Assembly (NCBI RefSeq): GCF_000176135.1 | Contig: NZ_ACZN01000017.1 | Span: 62,001 to 126,000, forward strand | Reading direction: 5' to 3' | Source: Vibrio coralliilyticus ATCC BAA-450 | GTDB taxonomy: Bacteria > Pseudomonadota > Gammaproteobacteria > Enterobacterales > Vibrionaceae | DNA length: 64,000 bases | Shown here: positions 17,766 through 27,164 of the stretch, piece by piece | Layout of the letters: each line of letters starts with the position of its first letter | Numbering within the stretch: position 1 is the first letter of the stretch | The notes under the pieces: generated by a model | Databases searched by the model: none | What the model was told of the DNA's origin: nothing | What the model saw: only the letters and a program-made list of their open reading frames with translations | Translations under genes and position numbers: made by a program

Positions 17766-19895
17766 ATGTATAAAAAATCATTATTGTCAGCTTCTATTGT
17801 ACTCGCCCTAGCGCCGAGTGTGCATGCTGAAGAGTATGCACTATTTGATGAAGTAGTGGTATCCGCTTCACGTACAGAACAGCAACTTGAAGATGTTGCT
17901 GGATCGGTATCTGTTGTTACAGATAAGCAAATTGACAAAAATCTAGCTTCTAACGTTGATGACGTACTGAAATACACACCGGGTGTTGACGTCATTTCTG
18001 ATGGACGAATGGGTATTCAGCAGATAAACATTCGAGGTATGGAAGGTAACCGAGTTAATATTTTAGTCGATGGTGTAGCCCAACCGTACCTTTATGACCA
18101 ATCTTATACATTCATCTCTTCAGGTCGTATTGCGTTAGACACAGATATGATTAAAGCGGTCGAAATCGTTAAAGGTTCAGCTTCAAGCTTATACGGCTCA
18201 GATGGTATTGGCGGTATTGTTGCGTTCCAAACTAAAGACCCAAGCGATTTCCTAGGTGAAGGAGATGGGTTTGGAGGGCAAGTAAAATTAGGCTTTGCTT
18301 CTCGTAATGATTCTTTCACTGAAAATGTTGTTCTAGCTAATCGTAGTGGTGATTTAGAAACACTCGTCGCATATACTCGCAACGATGCAGGCTTGACAGA
18401 CAATTTTGCTAATGGTGACTATCAGGATTACTCACCAAAAGACTTAGACTCTAAAGCCGACAATGTTTTGGCTAAGGTTCAGTATCAAATAGATACCGCC
18501 AACAGAATAGAGTTTACTGGTGAGTTCATTAACGAGAATAGTAAAGGTGACATCCAACATTCGTCATTCCCTACATTCAACAGTGATGATACTACCGAAC
18601 GTTCACGCTTAAGCCTTAAACATATTTGGGAAGGCAGCACGAAACTTGCCGACTCGGTAACATCGCAGGTTACGTGGCTATCTCACGAACAGAACAATGT
18701 TACTGACCGTGTTGGAACTTCGTTTGGTAGCGCTGTAAATGAAATAAAAGACTATTCTTACGAAGATAAAGGCATTCAAGCAGATTTGCAGGTAAATAAA
18801 TACCTATCACTTGAATCTTCCGAGCACTTCTTTACGTACGGTCTGGCTTATACCAATAAAGATATTACCAACTACAACAAAATCATTGATCGCTCTAACA
18901 ATGACCAAACATCGGTATACTTTTATCAACCTGATGCGACCGAAACCAGAATTGGATTGTTCGTTCAAGATCAGATTTCACTCCTTGAAGATAAGTTAGT
19001 TGTAACCCCTGGTTTACGTTGGGACAGATTTGAAACTAAGCCTGATAGCTCCACTGAAGGTATACCTTCAGGACAAACTTACGAGACAAACACAAGTTCA
19101 GCGCTTACCGCACGTCTAGGAACAGTTTATTCTTTGGATGACGAGTCTAAAGTCTTTGCTCAAGTAAGCCAGGGGCATAGAGCCCCTACGTTTGAAGAGT
19201 TGTATTACTCAATGCCAGGTCATGGTTACACAAACGTACCAAATCCTAACCTAGAAGCAGAAGAAAGTATTACGTACGAAACAGGTTACCGTTATACAAA
19301 CGACTTCTCTCGTTCAGAAATTGCGGTTTTCTATAGTGATTACAAGAACTTCATTGACGTCATAGACATTGGCTCTGGCTCATCTGAGTATCAGCACCAA
19401 AACGTTGGTAAAGCGACAATTAAAGGCATTGAGTTCTCAAGCCGTATTGCTATCAGTGAAGTGTTCGAACTACCTAAGGGCATCTCTACTAACTTTGCCG
19501 CTAGCTACACTGAAGGTGAAGATGGTGAGAACAAGCCGCTTAATTCAGTAAATCCGTGGAATGCTGTCGCGTCATTGGATTACGATGCACCTAGCCAGAC
19601 ATGGGGTACAAGTATTGCAATGAACTACTACGCAGAGAAAAAGCTATCTGATATTAATGTTGATCCTGATAACAGTACTCGTACTCCTGATGAAGTCGGT
19701 ACGCCTAGCGCAACCGTTATTGACCTAACTGCATACTACCGCCCTATTCAAGATCTCACGCTAAGAGCAGGTCTTTTCAATATTACTGATAAAGAATATT
19801 GGAAATGGAGCGACGTTAGAGGCGAAGGTGCGCTGCATGCGGATGACACTCAAGCAGGTCGCAACTGGGCAATTACTGCTAAGTACGAATTCTGA
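17766..19895 (+). CDS. hutA: TonB-dependent haem receptor HutA
   Basis: An outer-membrane receptor of 709 residues that would import haem/haemoglobin iron with TonB energy. The signal peptide ends PSVHAEE, and a TonB-box region (LFDEVVVSASRTEQQ) follows. The plug domain carries VDGVAQPYLYDQ and VKGSASSLYGSDGIGG. The haem-receptor signature is nearly complete: HRAPTFEELYY (FRAP-like), a His in MPGHGYTNV, then NPNLEAEES. The C terminus ends in KYEF, a barrel-closing Phe. A longer TTG start at 17718 is less likely than the ATG with the clean signal peptide. Confidence 0.93.
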   Translation: MYKKSLLSASIVLALAPSVHAEEYALFDEVVVSASRTEQQLEDVAGSVSVVTDKQIDKNLASNVDDVLKYTPGVDVISDGRMGIQQINIRGMEGNRVNILVDGVAQPYLYDQSYTFISSGRIALDTDMIKAVEIVKGSASSLYGSDGIGGIVAFQTKDPSDFLGEGDGFGGQVKLGFASRNDSFTENVVLANRSGDLETLVAYTRNDAGLTDNFANGDYQDYSPKDLDSKADNVLAKVQYQIDTANRIEFTGEFINENSKGDIQHSSFPTFNSDDTTERSRLSLKHIWEGSTKLADSVTSQVTWLSHEQNNVTDRVGTSFGSAVNEIKDYSYEDKGIQADLQVNKYLSLESSEHFFTYGLAYTNKDITNYNKIIDRSNNDQTSVYFYQPDATETRIGLFVQDQISLLEDKLVVTPGLRWDRFETKPDSSTEGIPSGQTYETNTSSALTARLGTVYSLDDESKVFAQVSQGHRAPTFEELYYSMPGHGYTNVPNPNLEAEESITYETGYRYTNDFSRSEIAVFYSDYKNFIDVIDIGSGSSEYQHQNVGKATIKGIEFSSRIAISEVFELPKGISTNFAASYTEGEDGENKPLNSVNPWNAVASLDYDAPSQTWGTSIAMNYYAEKKLSDINVDPDNSTRTPDEVGTPSATVIDLTAYYRPIQDLTLRAGLFNITDKEYWKWSDVRGEGALHADDTQAGRNWAITAKYEF

Positions 19896-19921
19896 TAAAT
19901 CCAACACACTGTCTATAATTC

Positions 19922-19948
19922 AAAGCCAGCTTTATGCTGGCTTTTTTT
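19922..19948 (+). terminator. Terminator after hutA
   Basis: AAAGCCAGC pairs with GCTGGCTTT around TTTAT, followed by further Ts. Confidence 0.9.
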
Positions 19949-19981
19949 GACCTTTCAACCAAAGATAGCTAAACGCAAAAA

Positions 19982-20010
19982 ACAAAAAAGCCCCCGAATC
20001 TGGGAGCTTT
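19982..20010 (-). terminator. Terminator for the 25-residue minus-strand gene
   Basis: On the minus strand GCTCCCAGA pairs imperfectly with TCGGGGGC and is followed by TTTTTTG. It faces the hutA terminator and lies about 50 bases past the stop of the small membrane-protein gene. Confidence 0.7.
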
Positions 20011-20060
20011 CATAGTTCATTCAAAAAAAGATAACAAAAATGTTATGAATGAAACGGTAA

Positions 20061-20138
20061 TTATTTTGAGCTTGTCATCTCTTTCTTAACCATTACAGCT
20101 GACGTGATGATGAAAGCGATGATGAGACCTAGCTCCAT
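20061..20138 (-). CDS. Small hydrophobic membrane peptide, 25 residues
   Basis: On the minus strand an ATG at 20138 is preceded by AGGGG (AATAGGGGTTATCAATG) and encodes 25 residues: MELGLIIAFIITSAVMV, then KKEMTSSK. One membrane helix (residues 3-17) precedes a basic tail, so the C terminus would sit in the cytoplasm. A minus-strand terminator lies downstream. The good ribosome binding site, clean hydrophobic core and terminator support a real gene; there is no homology I can recall. Confidence 0.6.
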   Translation of the reverse strand: MELGLIIAFIITSAVMVKKEMTSSK

Positions 20139-20348
20139 TGATAACCCCTATTGTTTGCAAAGTTGATAGACTGGACTAATTTTTGAACAGCGACATTCTA
20201 ACACTTTTAAAATTCAATGATAGCTCTTAACGATATTTTTACGATTTTTATCGACTAAGATCAAAATCGGTGCGCCTAGCCTCATTTTCAACAGAATTCC
20301 CAGTCAATATTACTGTTAATTTTGTTAAAAGATTATGCTAAATCAGCC

Positions 20349-20600
20349 CTACTTCATAGTGACTTTTCCGCCAATAATTTTGTATGCGGGAGCACCTCTA
20401 ATCAATGCTTCTCTCGCAAATTCACGACCACATTCAGGACAATGGCACGCCAGTTTTGTGTAATCTTCGACAATACGCTCTTTAAAACACTTCACCAGTG
20501 CCCCTTTACCACCCTTTCGGTATTTGAAGAGCTGAGATTTGCACTTGGAGCAATAGATATCGACGGTTTTACTGGGTTGCTTCTTATTCGGCTTTGCCAT
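20349..20600 (-). CDS. Zinc-ribbon protein, unknown function
   Basis: An 83-residue basic protein with two Cys pairs: IYCSKCKSQLFKY near residue 17 and CHCPECGREF near residue 53. These form a likely zinc ribbon. The N terminus is Lys-rich. It overlaps the end of the SgrR-like gene by 17 bases and is probably translated from the same mRNA. No function known. Confidence 0.75.
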   Translation of the reverse strand: MAKPNKKQPSKTVDIYCSKCKSQLFKYRKGGKGALVKCFKERIVEDYTKLACHCPECGREFAREALIRGAPAYKIIGGKVTMK

Positions 20601-22311
20601 TTAACACCTCTGAATCTTCGCTTAGCTTCTCTGGTTTCAGCCAAACCTGACTAAAATCAAACCAACCGAGCGCATTACATTTTGCGTTTTGCAGCGAGCC
20701 ACATTGGTCTTTACTGATTCCCAACCAGCAATGAAACATAGGAATGATCTGCATTTTTTCTACAAGAGATTTTCCTAAGTCTTTTGCTGGGAAAACGCTA
20801 TTTTCTTCTGCTTGCCAAACCTCAACAAGGCTAGACCAATATTTAAAGTCTTCAGGCTTACTCAACTGCTCAATATCGCTATAGTTAAGTAGCCAGCCAG
20901 CTAAGCCATCTTCGCGATTGTTAGCAATACCCATCGGTTTGACCCAAATATCAACATCATCAATATCCGGTAGAGTGATGTCATACTTAATAAGCTCAAC
21001 TTCTAGGTTATCTTGCTTCAATAACGACTCAATACACTTTACCAATGTTGGAAACATTGGGTGTTGTCCGTGGTATGCGATCGTTACTTTTCGGTAGGAA
21101 GGCGGTGACGTATAGTGCCCTTGCCTAGTATGGTGATACCAGCCTGGCTTCAGCCCATGTGCAGGTAGCACACCTAATTCCACTATCTTTTCCTGAGGAA
21201 GTTCCTGATATAGATTCAGGGATCCAAGGCGGTGACTGAAGTAATTCGCCCATTCGTCAGATTTCGCTAACCCACTACTACGGTTGAGCAACAAATAGGT
21301 ACAGCCTGGGTCAAGCTCAACTTCATCACTGTAGGTTCCTGTTTCAGGTTTAATTGGATTCGTCATACTCGGAAATACCATTGATGAATGAATATCATCA
21401 ATTACCCAGACTTCTACACGGTCCATTAGAGGCCTGAAACCAAAATAGCCATCAAAAGCTTGCAAAACAAGCCTTTTGTCATCATTTTGAATTACTTTGT
21501 AAGGCCCTGTTCCAACCGGGTTTATGTCGTAATCTTCCGCTCTGGAGTTCTCTGGTAATAGGACTTTAGCATCAGATTCAGACAATAATAGTGGTAAGTG
21601 GAAGTTATTCTTTTTAAGAATCACATCAACAACGCAACGGCCTGGGCTAACCACATCTTCTATATGTGAGTACAGGTTTTTGCTCTTTAGTGCGAGTAGT
21701 GAGTTAACAACCATGTCCGTTGTTAGGAGGTCGCCGTTGTGAAAACGGACATTTGGTCTGAGGTAGAACCGCCAATGCTGAGGAGAGAGCATCTCCCATG
21801 TGTGGGCAAGATCAGGACAGAGCTTCTCACTGTCATCAAGGCGAGTCAGCCCACTAAAGATTTGACGAGCAATATGCTGCTCTGAACGACGAACTGGCTT
21901 TTCAGGATTGAGCATGGATAGCGGGCGATAGTATGGCAATCGTAAGACTTGTTGCCCTTCTAGCTGCTGCACGCCCAAATAACTTTCAACTACTTGCGCA
22001 AGTTTCGCAGAGTCTTGGTCCAGTACTTTAAGCGCTTGGCCAATTTTCCCTTCTTCAAGATATCGCCTAGCGAGGTTTTCGCTGACATCAGTACGACTGC
22101 GTTTGAAGTTAAGTTGAGAAAGCTTCCCTCGCCCCGGAGAAGGATGCCATTCGATCCACCCTTCCTCTTCCATTTTGTTGAGTACGATGCGTGCGTTACG
22201 TCTAGTACAAAACAGAATCTCGGTAATTTCTTCAAGTTGAACACCACAATCTTTGCCATTGTAGTGTTCAAATAAGGTTTCAAATTGAACACGAAGTCTG
22301 GGGCTACTCAT
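20584..22311 (-). CDS. SgrR-like transcriptional regulator with solute-binding domain
   Basis: A 575-residue protein. Residues 1-115 form an SgrR-type winged helix (RLRVQFETLFEHYNGKDCGV, TRRNARIVLNKMEEEGW). The rest is an extracellular solute-binding family 5 domain (HWRFYLRPNVRFHNGDLL, DYDINPVGTGPYKV) with no signal peptide, so it acts in the cytoplasm. In enterobacteria SgrR senses sugar-phosphate stress and activates the sRNA SgrS. Whether an SgrS exists here is not shown. It precedes the zinc-ribbon gene in one unit. Confidence 0.87.
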   Translation of the reverse strand: MSSPRLRVQFETLFEHYNGKDCGVQLEEITEILFCTRRNARIVLNKMEEEGWIEWHPSPGRGKLSQLNFKRSRTDVSENLARRYLEEGKIGQALKVLDQDSAKLAQVVESYLGVQQLEGQQVLRLPYYRPLSMLNPEKPVRRSEQHIARQIFSGLTRLDDSEKLCPDLAHTWEMLSPQHWRFYLRPNVRFHNGDLLTTDMVVNSLLALKSKNLYSHIEDVVSPGRCVVDVILKKNNFHLPLLLSESDAKVLLPENSRAEDYDINPVGTGPYKVIQNDDKRLVLQAFDGYFGFRPLMDRVEVWVIDDIHSSMVFPSMTNPIKPETGTYSDEVELDPGCTYLLLNRSSGLAKSDEWANYFSHRLGSLNLYQELPQEKIVELGVLPAHGLKPGWYHHTRQGHYTSPPSYRKVTIAYHGQHPMFPTLVKCIESLLKQDNLEVELIKYDITLPDIDDVDIWVKPMGIANNREDGLAGWLLNYSDIEQLSKPEDFKYWSSLVEVWQAEENSVFPAKDLGKSLVEKMQIIPMFHCWLGISKDQCGSLQNAKCNALGWFDFSQVWLKPEKLSEDSEVLNGKAE

Positions 22312-22386
22312 AAAGAGGAAATCTCAAATATATATGACCAGACTAAGTTTCCTTATTTATATCGAAGAAGCAAGTACGTTTTAGGG

Positions 22387-22620
22387 TTATTGAATATCGA
22401 TCCCGATTTCGTTTGCGATTTTGAGCAGTTGTTGTTCGTTATCAAGCTTGATAGACCATTTGGTCTCAGAGCCATTGGCAGCAATAACGTTAGCACCTCG
22501 ACCGATAAGTTGAATTGCATCCACCTGAGCCTGCAATGTGATCATGTGTTCTGTAGCAACTTTCACCACAATTTCATGAGACGTGACGATGATTTTTCCG
22601 CTTTTAAATTCAACAACCAT
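22387..22620 (-). CDS. DUF3389-like small protein
   Basis: A 77-residue protein, MVVEFKSGKIIVTSHEIVVK at the N terminus, mostly beta-strand with no membrane segment. I associate it with the Vibrio family DUF3389, with moderate confidence. Its ATG overlaps the stop of the thioesterase gene by one base (position 22620), so it is the second gene of that unit. Confidence 0.65.
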   Translation of the reverse strand: MVVEFKSGKIIVTSHEIVVKVATEHMITLQAQVDAIQLIGRGANVIAANGSETKWSIKLDNEQQLLKIANEIGIDIQ

Positions 22621-23072
22621 TATTGGTTAGCCTTAAGAGATTGTTTAGCGTTGCGTTTCTTCTTTACTGCAATGGTAAGACGACTGGTACACACTAATCT
22701 TTCTCGCTCATCAGTAATATTGATTTGCCATACTTGCGTAGAGATACCGAGATGAATCGGCTCCGCTCGGCCTATGACCTGGCCCTCTCGCATTGAGCGA
22801 ATGTGGTTGGCATTAATGTCCAGCCCGACGCAATAGGCATCATCTTCAACACAAAAGTTTGCCGCAACAGAACCTAAGGTTTCAGCCAACACTACCGAAG
22901 CACCGCCATGCAGCATTCCCAACGGCTGGTGGGTGAAATGACAGACTGGCATTGTGGCTTCAATGAAATCTTCGCCAACTTTGCTATAAATGATCTTTAA
23001 GTGATCTATCAAAGTATTTTCAGATGTCGCATTCAGACGTTCAAGGTCAATAGGTCGTTTCCAGATAGTCAT
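22620..23072 (-). CDS. Hotdog-fold acyl-CoA thioesterase (MenI/YbdB-like)
   Basis: A 150-residue thioesterase of the PaaI/MenI/EntH type. The characteristic segment MLHGGASVVLAETLGSVAAN carries the HGG and the catalytic Glu, and the substrate-shaping ADINANHIR-like segment appears as LDINANHIRSMREGQVIG. It would hydrolyse acyl-CoA substrates in the cytoplasm; 1,4-dihydroxy-2-naphthoyl-CoA is the known MenI substrate, but the exact one here is uncertain. Confidence 0.88.
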   Translation of the reverse strand: MTIWKRPIDLERLNATSENTLIDHLKIIYSKVGEDFIEATMPVCHFTHQPLGMLHGGASVVLAETLGSVAANFCVEDDAYCVGLDINANHIRSMREGQVIGRAEPIHLGISTQVWQINITDERERLVCTSRLTIAVKKKRNAKQSLKANQ

Positions 23073-23156
23073 ATAAGTACTCGTGATGATTCGTTACAAA
23101 GCATTGTAACCTAATGGTATGATTAGAAAAATAATAAGAGTGAAACGGAGCGTTCC

Positions 23157-23945
23157 ATGCATAACTGGTTGAAATATACAGCCTTAGCTACCGTTGTAGG
23201 GTTAGCGGCCTGCACCTCATCGCCAACAGGACGAAATCAATTGCTGCTTTTTTCTGATCAAGACATGAGTGCTCTCGGCGCCCAGTCTTTTGAACAAATG
23301 AAGCAGCAGCAAAAAATAAGCAAAGACAAAAAGATAAACGCATATGTCCAGTGTGTCGCGAAAGCCGTCACGCAGCAAGTTCCTCAACAACCAGAGTTTA
23401 AAGATTGGGAAGTTGTGGTTTTTGATAGTGACCAAGTCAATGCTTTTGCACTGCCTGGAGGTAAAATTGGCGTTTATACTGGGCTGCTCAAAGTCGCGAA
23501 GAATGAAGACCAACTCGCGACTGTCATTGGTCACGAAATTGCACACGTTCTCGCTGACCATAGTAACGAGCGTCTGTCTCAGTCCCAGTTAGCCAACGCC
23601 GGATTACAAATCACCAGTGTGGCTTTGGGTTCTTCTGAGTACGCTCAATACCAAGGTGCGACAATGGCTGCTTTAGGACTTGGACTGCAATATGGTGTTT
23701 TACTGCCCTATGGCCGCACTCAAGAATCTGAGGCAGACTTGGTGGGGTTAGAGATCATGGCAAAAGCGGGCTTTGATCCAAACGAGAGTATCAGCTTGTG
23801 GCAGAACATGGCGAAGGCCTCTGGAGGAAAACAGCCGCCAGAATTATTGTCGACCCACCCTTCTCATGGGACTCGCATTCACGACTTGTCAGAAAAAATA
23901 AAATCACTACCGCACTACAACGTGAAAAAACCAAACTGTTCTTAA
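23157..23945 (+). CDS. M48-family lipoprotein metalloprotease (LoiP/YggG-like)
   Basis: A 262-residue zinc protease anchored as a lipoprotein. The lipobox is GLAAC in TVVGLAACTSSPTGR (Cys19 or 20). The HExxH motif is VIGHEIAHVLADH, and the third zinc ligand Glu lies in TQESEADLVGLEIM. The mature end carries LLSTHPSHGTRI, typical of the family. Such proteases work in outer-membrane protein quality control. It converges on the M50 protease gene, sharing a bidirectional terminator. Confidence 0.92.
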   Translation: MHNWLKYTALATVVGLAACTSSPTGRNQLLLFSDQDMSALGAQSFEQMKQQQKISKDKKINAYVQCVAKAVTQQVPQQPEFKDWEVVVFDSDQVNAFALPGGKIGVYTGLLKVAKNEDQLATVIGHEIAHVLADHSNERLSQSQLANAGLQITSVALGSSEYAQYQGATMAALGLGLQYGVLLPYGRTQESEADLVGLEIMAKAGFDPNESISLWQNMAKASGGKQPPELLSTHPSHGTRIHDLSEKIKSLPHYNVKKPNCS

Positions 23946-23977
23946 AAAAATGGGGAGCAACGTGCTCCCCATTTTTA
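23945..23977. terminator. Bidirectional terminator between M48 and M50 genes
   Basis: AAAATGGGGAGCA at 23947-23959 pairs perfectly with TGCTCCCCATTTT at 23963-23975 around ACG. A tracts on one side and T tracts on the other serve both converging genes; it overlaps both gene ends. Confidence 0.9.
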
Positions 23978-25057
23978 TGTTCCCAGAATCATCAGTGGTA
24001 AACGCAGCAACTGGTCACCAGTTCCGGCAAAATACCAGATGATGCCAATTAAACCTGCGACTAACGACAGATACCAAACAGCAGCAACAACCTGACCATA
24101 ACGATCTAGCGGTAATAGGTGGCTGTGATGTCGACCACGCCATTCAATAACAATTTCTAGCGTACCCATGATAAGCAGAAAGCCGAACAGTGTAAGGCCT
24201 AAAGAATAGCTCAGCGCAACACCACCTAGTGCGGCAGCTGTACAAAGGGTTATCCCCATAAGGCTGTTCATAGAAAAGCTGATGCTCTTCAAAACATGGC
24301 CACCATCAAGAGGCAATATGGGGAGCAAGTTGAAAAGATTTAAGAATGCATTAAACACCGCTAAACCGGCGAAGAACATCTCTCCTGTTATCCAATACAG
24401 AACAACTAGAATCAACGATAGTACAAATCCAAACATTGGCCCCATAATCGAGATCACTACGTCTTGCCAACGCGTGTTGATCTTCTCGTCACTCAACGCT
24501 AAACCGCCAAGAAAAGGTACTAAGTAGATACCTTTGGTTTTCATTCCAAAGTACTTCATTGCTTTAACGTGGCCGTACTCATGGAAAACTAGGCAAGCAA
24601 TCAACGCTAAGGCAAACTGAAATGAAAATAACCATGAATACGCTGCGAGGCTCGCAGAAGCCAACACCACCTTGATCAATTTTGCGCTCTTAAGAGCTTT
24701 CATTCCAAGTGACAATAAGCCAATTAGGCTAAATCTTTTCTCTGGTTCCGGTGGAGTAAAAGGTGTCTGCTTTTCTATATCTTTGGTGTTACGGCTCCCT
24801 TGAATCACAAGCTGCTCATTCAATGTCGCTTTATACTCAATCATGAACGGTTGCCATTCTAGAGATGTCTCAAGCCGACAATTCAGCTCTTCTTCACCAT
24901 TGAGGAGTTTAAATTCGTGCGCAGACTCTTTGCCACGCTCTGAATCCGCGTTAAGTTGGGAGACTAATTGGTTGTCCCAAAAGAGTTGTTGCCACCCAGC
25001 AAGGGAGCCTTCCAAGCGTAGAGGCTTACCTAAAAAATCAATAGAAAGCAGTTCCAA
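23975..25057 (-). CDS. M50-family site-2 protease-like membrane protein
   Basis: About 360 residues. A soluble N-terminal part of roughly 130 residues precedes a hydrophobic region with CLVFHEYGHVKAMKYFGMK (HExxH zinc site) and LLPILPLDGGHVL (the third-ligand Asp motif). This makes it a site-2 protease-type intramembrane enzyme, probably acting on membrane proteins. The TTG at 25057, with AGGA 6 bases before, is preferred. A longer ATG start at 25156 would run through the palindrome at 25140 and adds sequence that looks unlike the family. Confidence 0.82.
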   Translation of the reverse strand: MELLSIDFLGKPLRLEGSLAGWQQLFWDNQLVSQLNADSERGKESAHEFKLLNGEEELNCRLETSLEWQPFMIEYKATLNEQLVIQGSRNTKDIEKQTPFTPPEPEKRFSLIGLLSLGMKALKSAKLIKVVLASASLAAYSWLFSFQFALALIACLVFHEYGHVKAMKYFGMKTKGIYLVPFLGGLALSDEKINTRWQDVVISIMGPMFGFVLSLILVVLYWITGEMFFAGLAVFNAFLNLFNLLPILPLDGGHVLKSISFSMNSLMGITLCTAAALGGVALSYSLGLTLFGFLLIMGTLEIVIEWRGRHHSHLLPLDRYGQVVAAVWYLSLVAGLIGIIWYFAGTGDQLLRLPLMILGT

Positions 25058-25139
25058 TGTGTGTCCTAAATATTTGTTATATAAACGCCGCTCATTATGC
25101 CGATTGTTATAAAAATGGTAAAGAATAGGGATTAAGATA

Positions 25140-25152
25140 GTGACAATGTCAC
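25140..25152. promoter_or_regulatory. Palindrome GTGACAATGTCAC, candidate operator
   Basis: Identical to the 13-base core at 8735-8747. It lies between the M50 gene (start 25057, minus strand) and the PhnA-type gene (25293, plus strand), so it could serve either promoter. Confidence 0.5.
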
Positions 25153-25292
25153 ACATATAAGATAACTATTGCGGGAATAATCCGCTAAATCAAGGCGGTT
25201 CGTACTCTACAAAGCCAATACCCCTTTATTTTCGATGGATAAAGTGGATAATAGCGCCCTTGATTTAATACCTATTTATATGTGAGCCCATT

Positions 25293-25850
25293 ATGTCTTC
25301 AGAAGCGACCATGCTAGAACGTTGCCAATCTAAGTGTGAATTGTGCAGTGCTGAATCTCAGCTAACCGCCTACGCCGTTCCACCACACAGCCATGTGACT
25401 GTGGATCACGCTATTATGGTTTGCGACACATGTCTTGGTGAAATTGACGAGCCTAAAGACATCAACCACTGGCGTTGTTTGAACGATAGCATGTGGAGCC
25501 AAGTTCCAGGTGTGCAAGTCACAGCATGGCGCCAGCTAACGCGCTTAAACAGCGAAAGCTGGGCACAAGATGCGCTAGACATGATGTACATGGAAGAAGA
25601 GCAAATGAACTGGGCCATGATTGGTATGTCTGCAGATGACAAACCACTTGATTGCAACGGCGTTGAACTGAAAAAAGGTGACGACGTAACGGTAATCAAA
25701 GACCTGCCAGTACGTGGTACTAACCAAGTCATCAAGCAAGGTACGGTCATCCGCGGTATCAGCATTGGCGACGATCCGAAACTAGTCTCTGGTAAAGCGA
25801 ACGGCGGTCAATCTATGTACGTTATCGCTGAATACTGCCGTAAGAAGTAG
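25293..25850 (+). CDS. PhnA/YjdM-family zinc protein
   Basis: A 185-residue protein. The N-terminal zinc-binding segment has CELCSAESQLTAYAVPP and MVCDTCLGEI. The C-terminal PhnA domain contains DCNGVELKKGDDVTVIKDL and GTVIRGISI. In spite of the old name, YjdM/PhnA is not shown to act in phosphonate breakdown; family function is unclear. The protein is longer than E. coli YjdM (about 111) because of the N-terminal extension. Monocistronic, with a terminator. Confidence 0.88.
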   Translation: MSSEATMLERCQSKCELCSAESQLTAYAVPPHSHVTVDHAIMVCDTCLGEIDEPKDINHWRCLNDSMWSQVPGVQVTAWRQLTRLNSESWAQDALDMMYMEEEQMNWAMIGMSADDKPLDCNGVELKKGDDVTVIKDLPVRGTNQVIKQGTVIRGISIGDDPKLVSGKANGGQSMYVIAEYCRKK

Positions 25851-25871
25851 TTATAAATTGGTGATTTTTCT

Positions 25872-25896
25872 AAGGGCGCTATTCAGCGCCCTTTTT
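25872..25896 (+). terminator. Terminator after the PhnA-family gene
   Basis: AAGGGCGCT pairs with AGCGCCCTT around ATTC, followed by TTTTT. Confidence 0.9.
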
Positions 25897-26044
25897 AATG
25901 CGCTTAAATTTCACACCAAATTTTCTAATTAAAGTCTAATTCATAATGATTAACTGTTAATCAACCAATATGAAGCCATACACTTATGCTTCGGCTGTTT
26001 AAGATTCAGCATTTCTCACGTCTAGAGATAACATAAAGTTGGCT

Positions 26045-27151
26045 ATGAAAAGTATAAAACTCTTGCTCATATTGGTGAGTCTCTTCTCTTCGCACGTTGC
26101 TTTCAGTAACGAGTTCTATTCAGAAAAACATCATGGCAATGTTCAGTTCTACTCTTTGGGAGATTTTGAGCTAGAAAGTGACCAGATTTTGCGTGATGCA
26201 CAACTTGCGTACACAACGCACGGTCGTCTCAATAAAGATAAAGACAACGCGATACTTGTCACGACCTGGTACGGCGCAACGAATAAGGTAATGGACGATG
26301 TTTACATCGGGCCGGACAAAGCGTTAAACCCAGATAAATACTTTATCGTTGTGGTCAATCAATTGGGTAACGGCTTATCGACATCACCTAACAACTCCAA
26401 AACACAGCCTGACGGTACATTTCCCAAGTTAAGCATTAGCGATGACGTGTGGGCACAGCATCAGCTCTTGTCTGACAAATTTGGCATCAAACAACTCGCT
26501 TTAGTCGTGGGTGGCTCCATGGGAGCACAACAAGTTTGGGAATGGGCGGTTCGTTACCCAGACATGGTTCAGAGAGCGGCTCCAATAGCGGGCACAGCAA
26601 CCAACTCTGCAATGGCTTCACTCATTTCTGCAACACTAGAAGATGCGATCATCTCTGATCCTGCGTTCAGCGAGGGTGATTATGATGACTATAGAAATGT
26701 GAATGATGGTTTGAGTAGACATGCTGATTTATGGTCAGTGTTTGGATTTAGCGAAGACTTCTATGACCAGCAGCTATACAAAAAGTTAGGCTTTCAGAGC
26801 GTAGACAGCTTTCTCGATGGCGCTACAAGACGCTCATTCACATCAATGGAGCCTAACGTTCTCCTTTCTATGATTGATAAATGGCAGAGTCATGACGTAA
26901 CACTCCCGGGAAAATCTCTCGAACAAACACTCCATGGTATCCGCGCCCTCACCTACATTATGTCAATCGATACTGACGGCGTTTTCCCACCACACGAACT
27001 GAAGAAGCTTCAGACAATAACGCCGAACAGTACCTACAAAGAACTTAAAACACCTTATGGGCATTTTGCGCTTGCCGGTTTAGACAATCACTTTGTTGAA
27101 CAAGTTGATGAGAACCTAAGTGAGCTTTTGAATTTATCAGCCAAGAAATAA
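26045..27151 (+). CDS. Secreted alpha/beta hydrolase, homoserine O-acetyltransferase-like
   Basis: About 368 residues with a signal peptide (MKSIKLLLILVSLFSSHVAF, then SNEF). The catalytic triad is complete: nucleophile elbow VVGGSMGAQQVWEW, Asp in SIDTDGVFPPHEL, and His in TPYGHFALAG. The fold is that of MetX homoserine acetyltransferases, but those are cytoplasmic. The export signal suggests a periplasmic esterase or hydrolase. A TTG at 26039 adds two residues and cannot be excluded. Monocistronic. Confidence 0.82.
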   Translation: MKSIKLLLILVSLFSSHVAFSNEFYSEKHHGNVQFYSLGDFELESDQILRDAQLAYTTHGRLNKDKDNAILVTTWYGATNKVMDDVYIGPDKALNPDKYFIVVVNQLGNGLSTSPNNSKTQPDGTFPKLSISDDVWAQHQLLSDKFGIKQLALVVGGSMGAQQVWEWAVRYPDMVQRAAPIAGTATNSAMASLISATLEDAIISDPAFSEGDYDDYRNVNDGLSRHADLWSVFGFSEDFYDQQLYKKLGFQSVDSFLDGATRRSFTSMEPNVLLSMIDKWQSHDVTLPGKSLEQTLHGIRALTYIMSIDTDGVFPPHELKKLQTITPNSTYKELKTPYGHFALAGLDNHFVEQVDENLSELLNLSAKK

Positions 27152-27164
27152 CGCTGAAACATGG

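Noticed and set aside
25057..25156. Longer ATG start for the M50 protease at 25156
   Set aside because: It would put the start inside a recurring palindrome, adds unusual sequence, and the TTG at 25057 has a good ribosome binding site.
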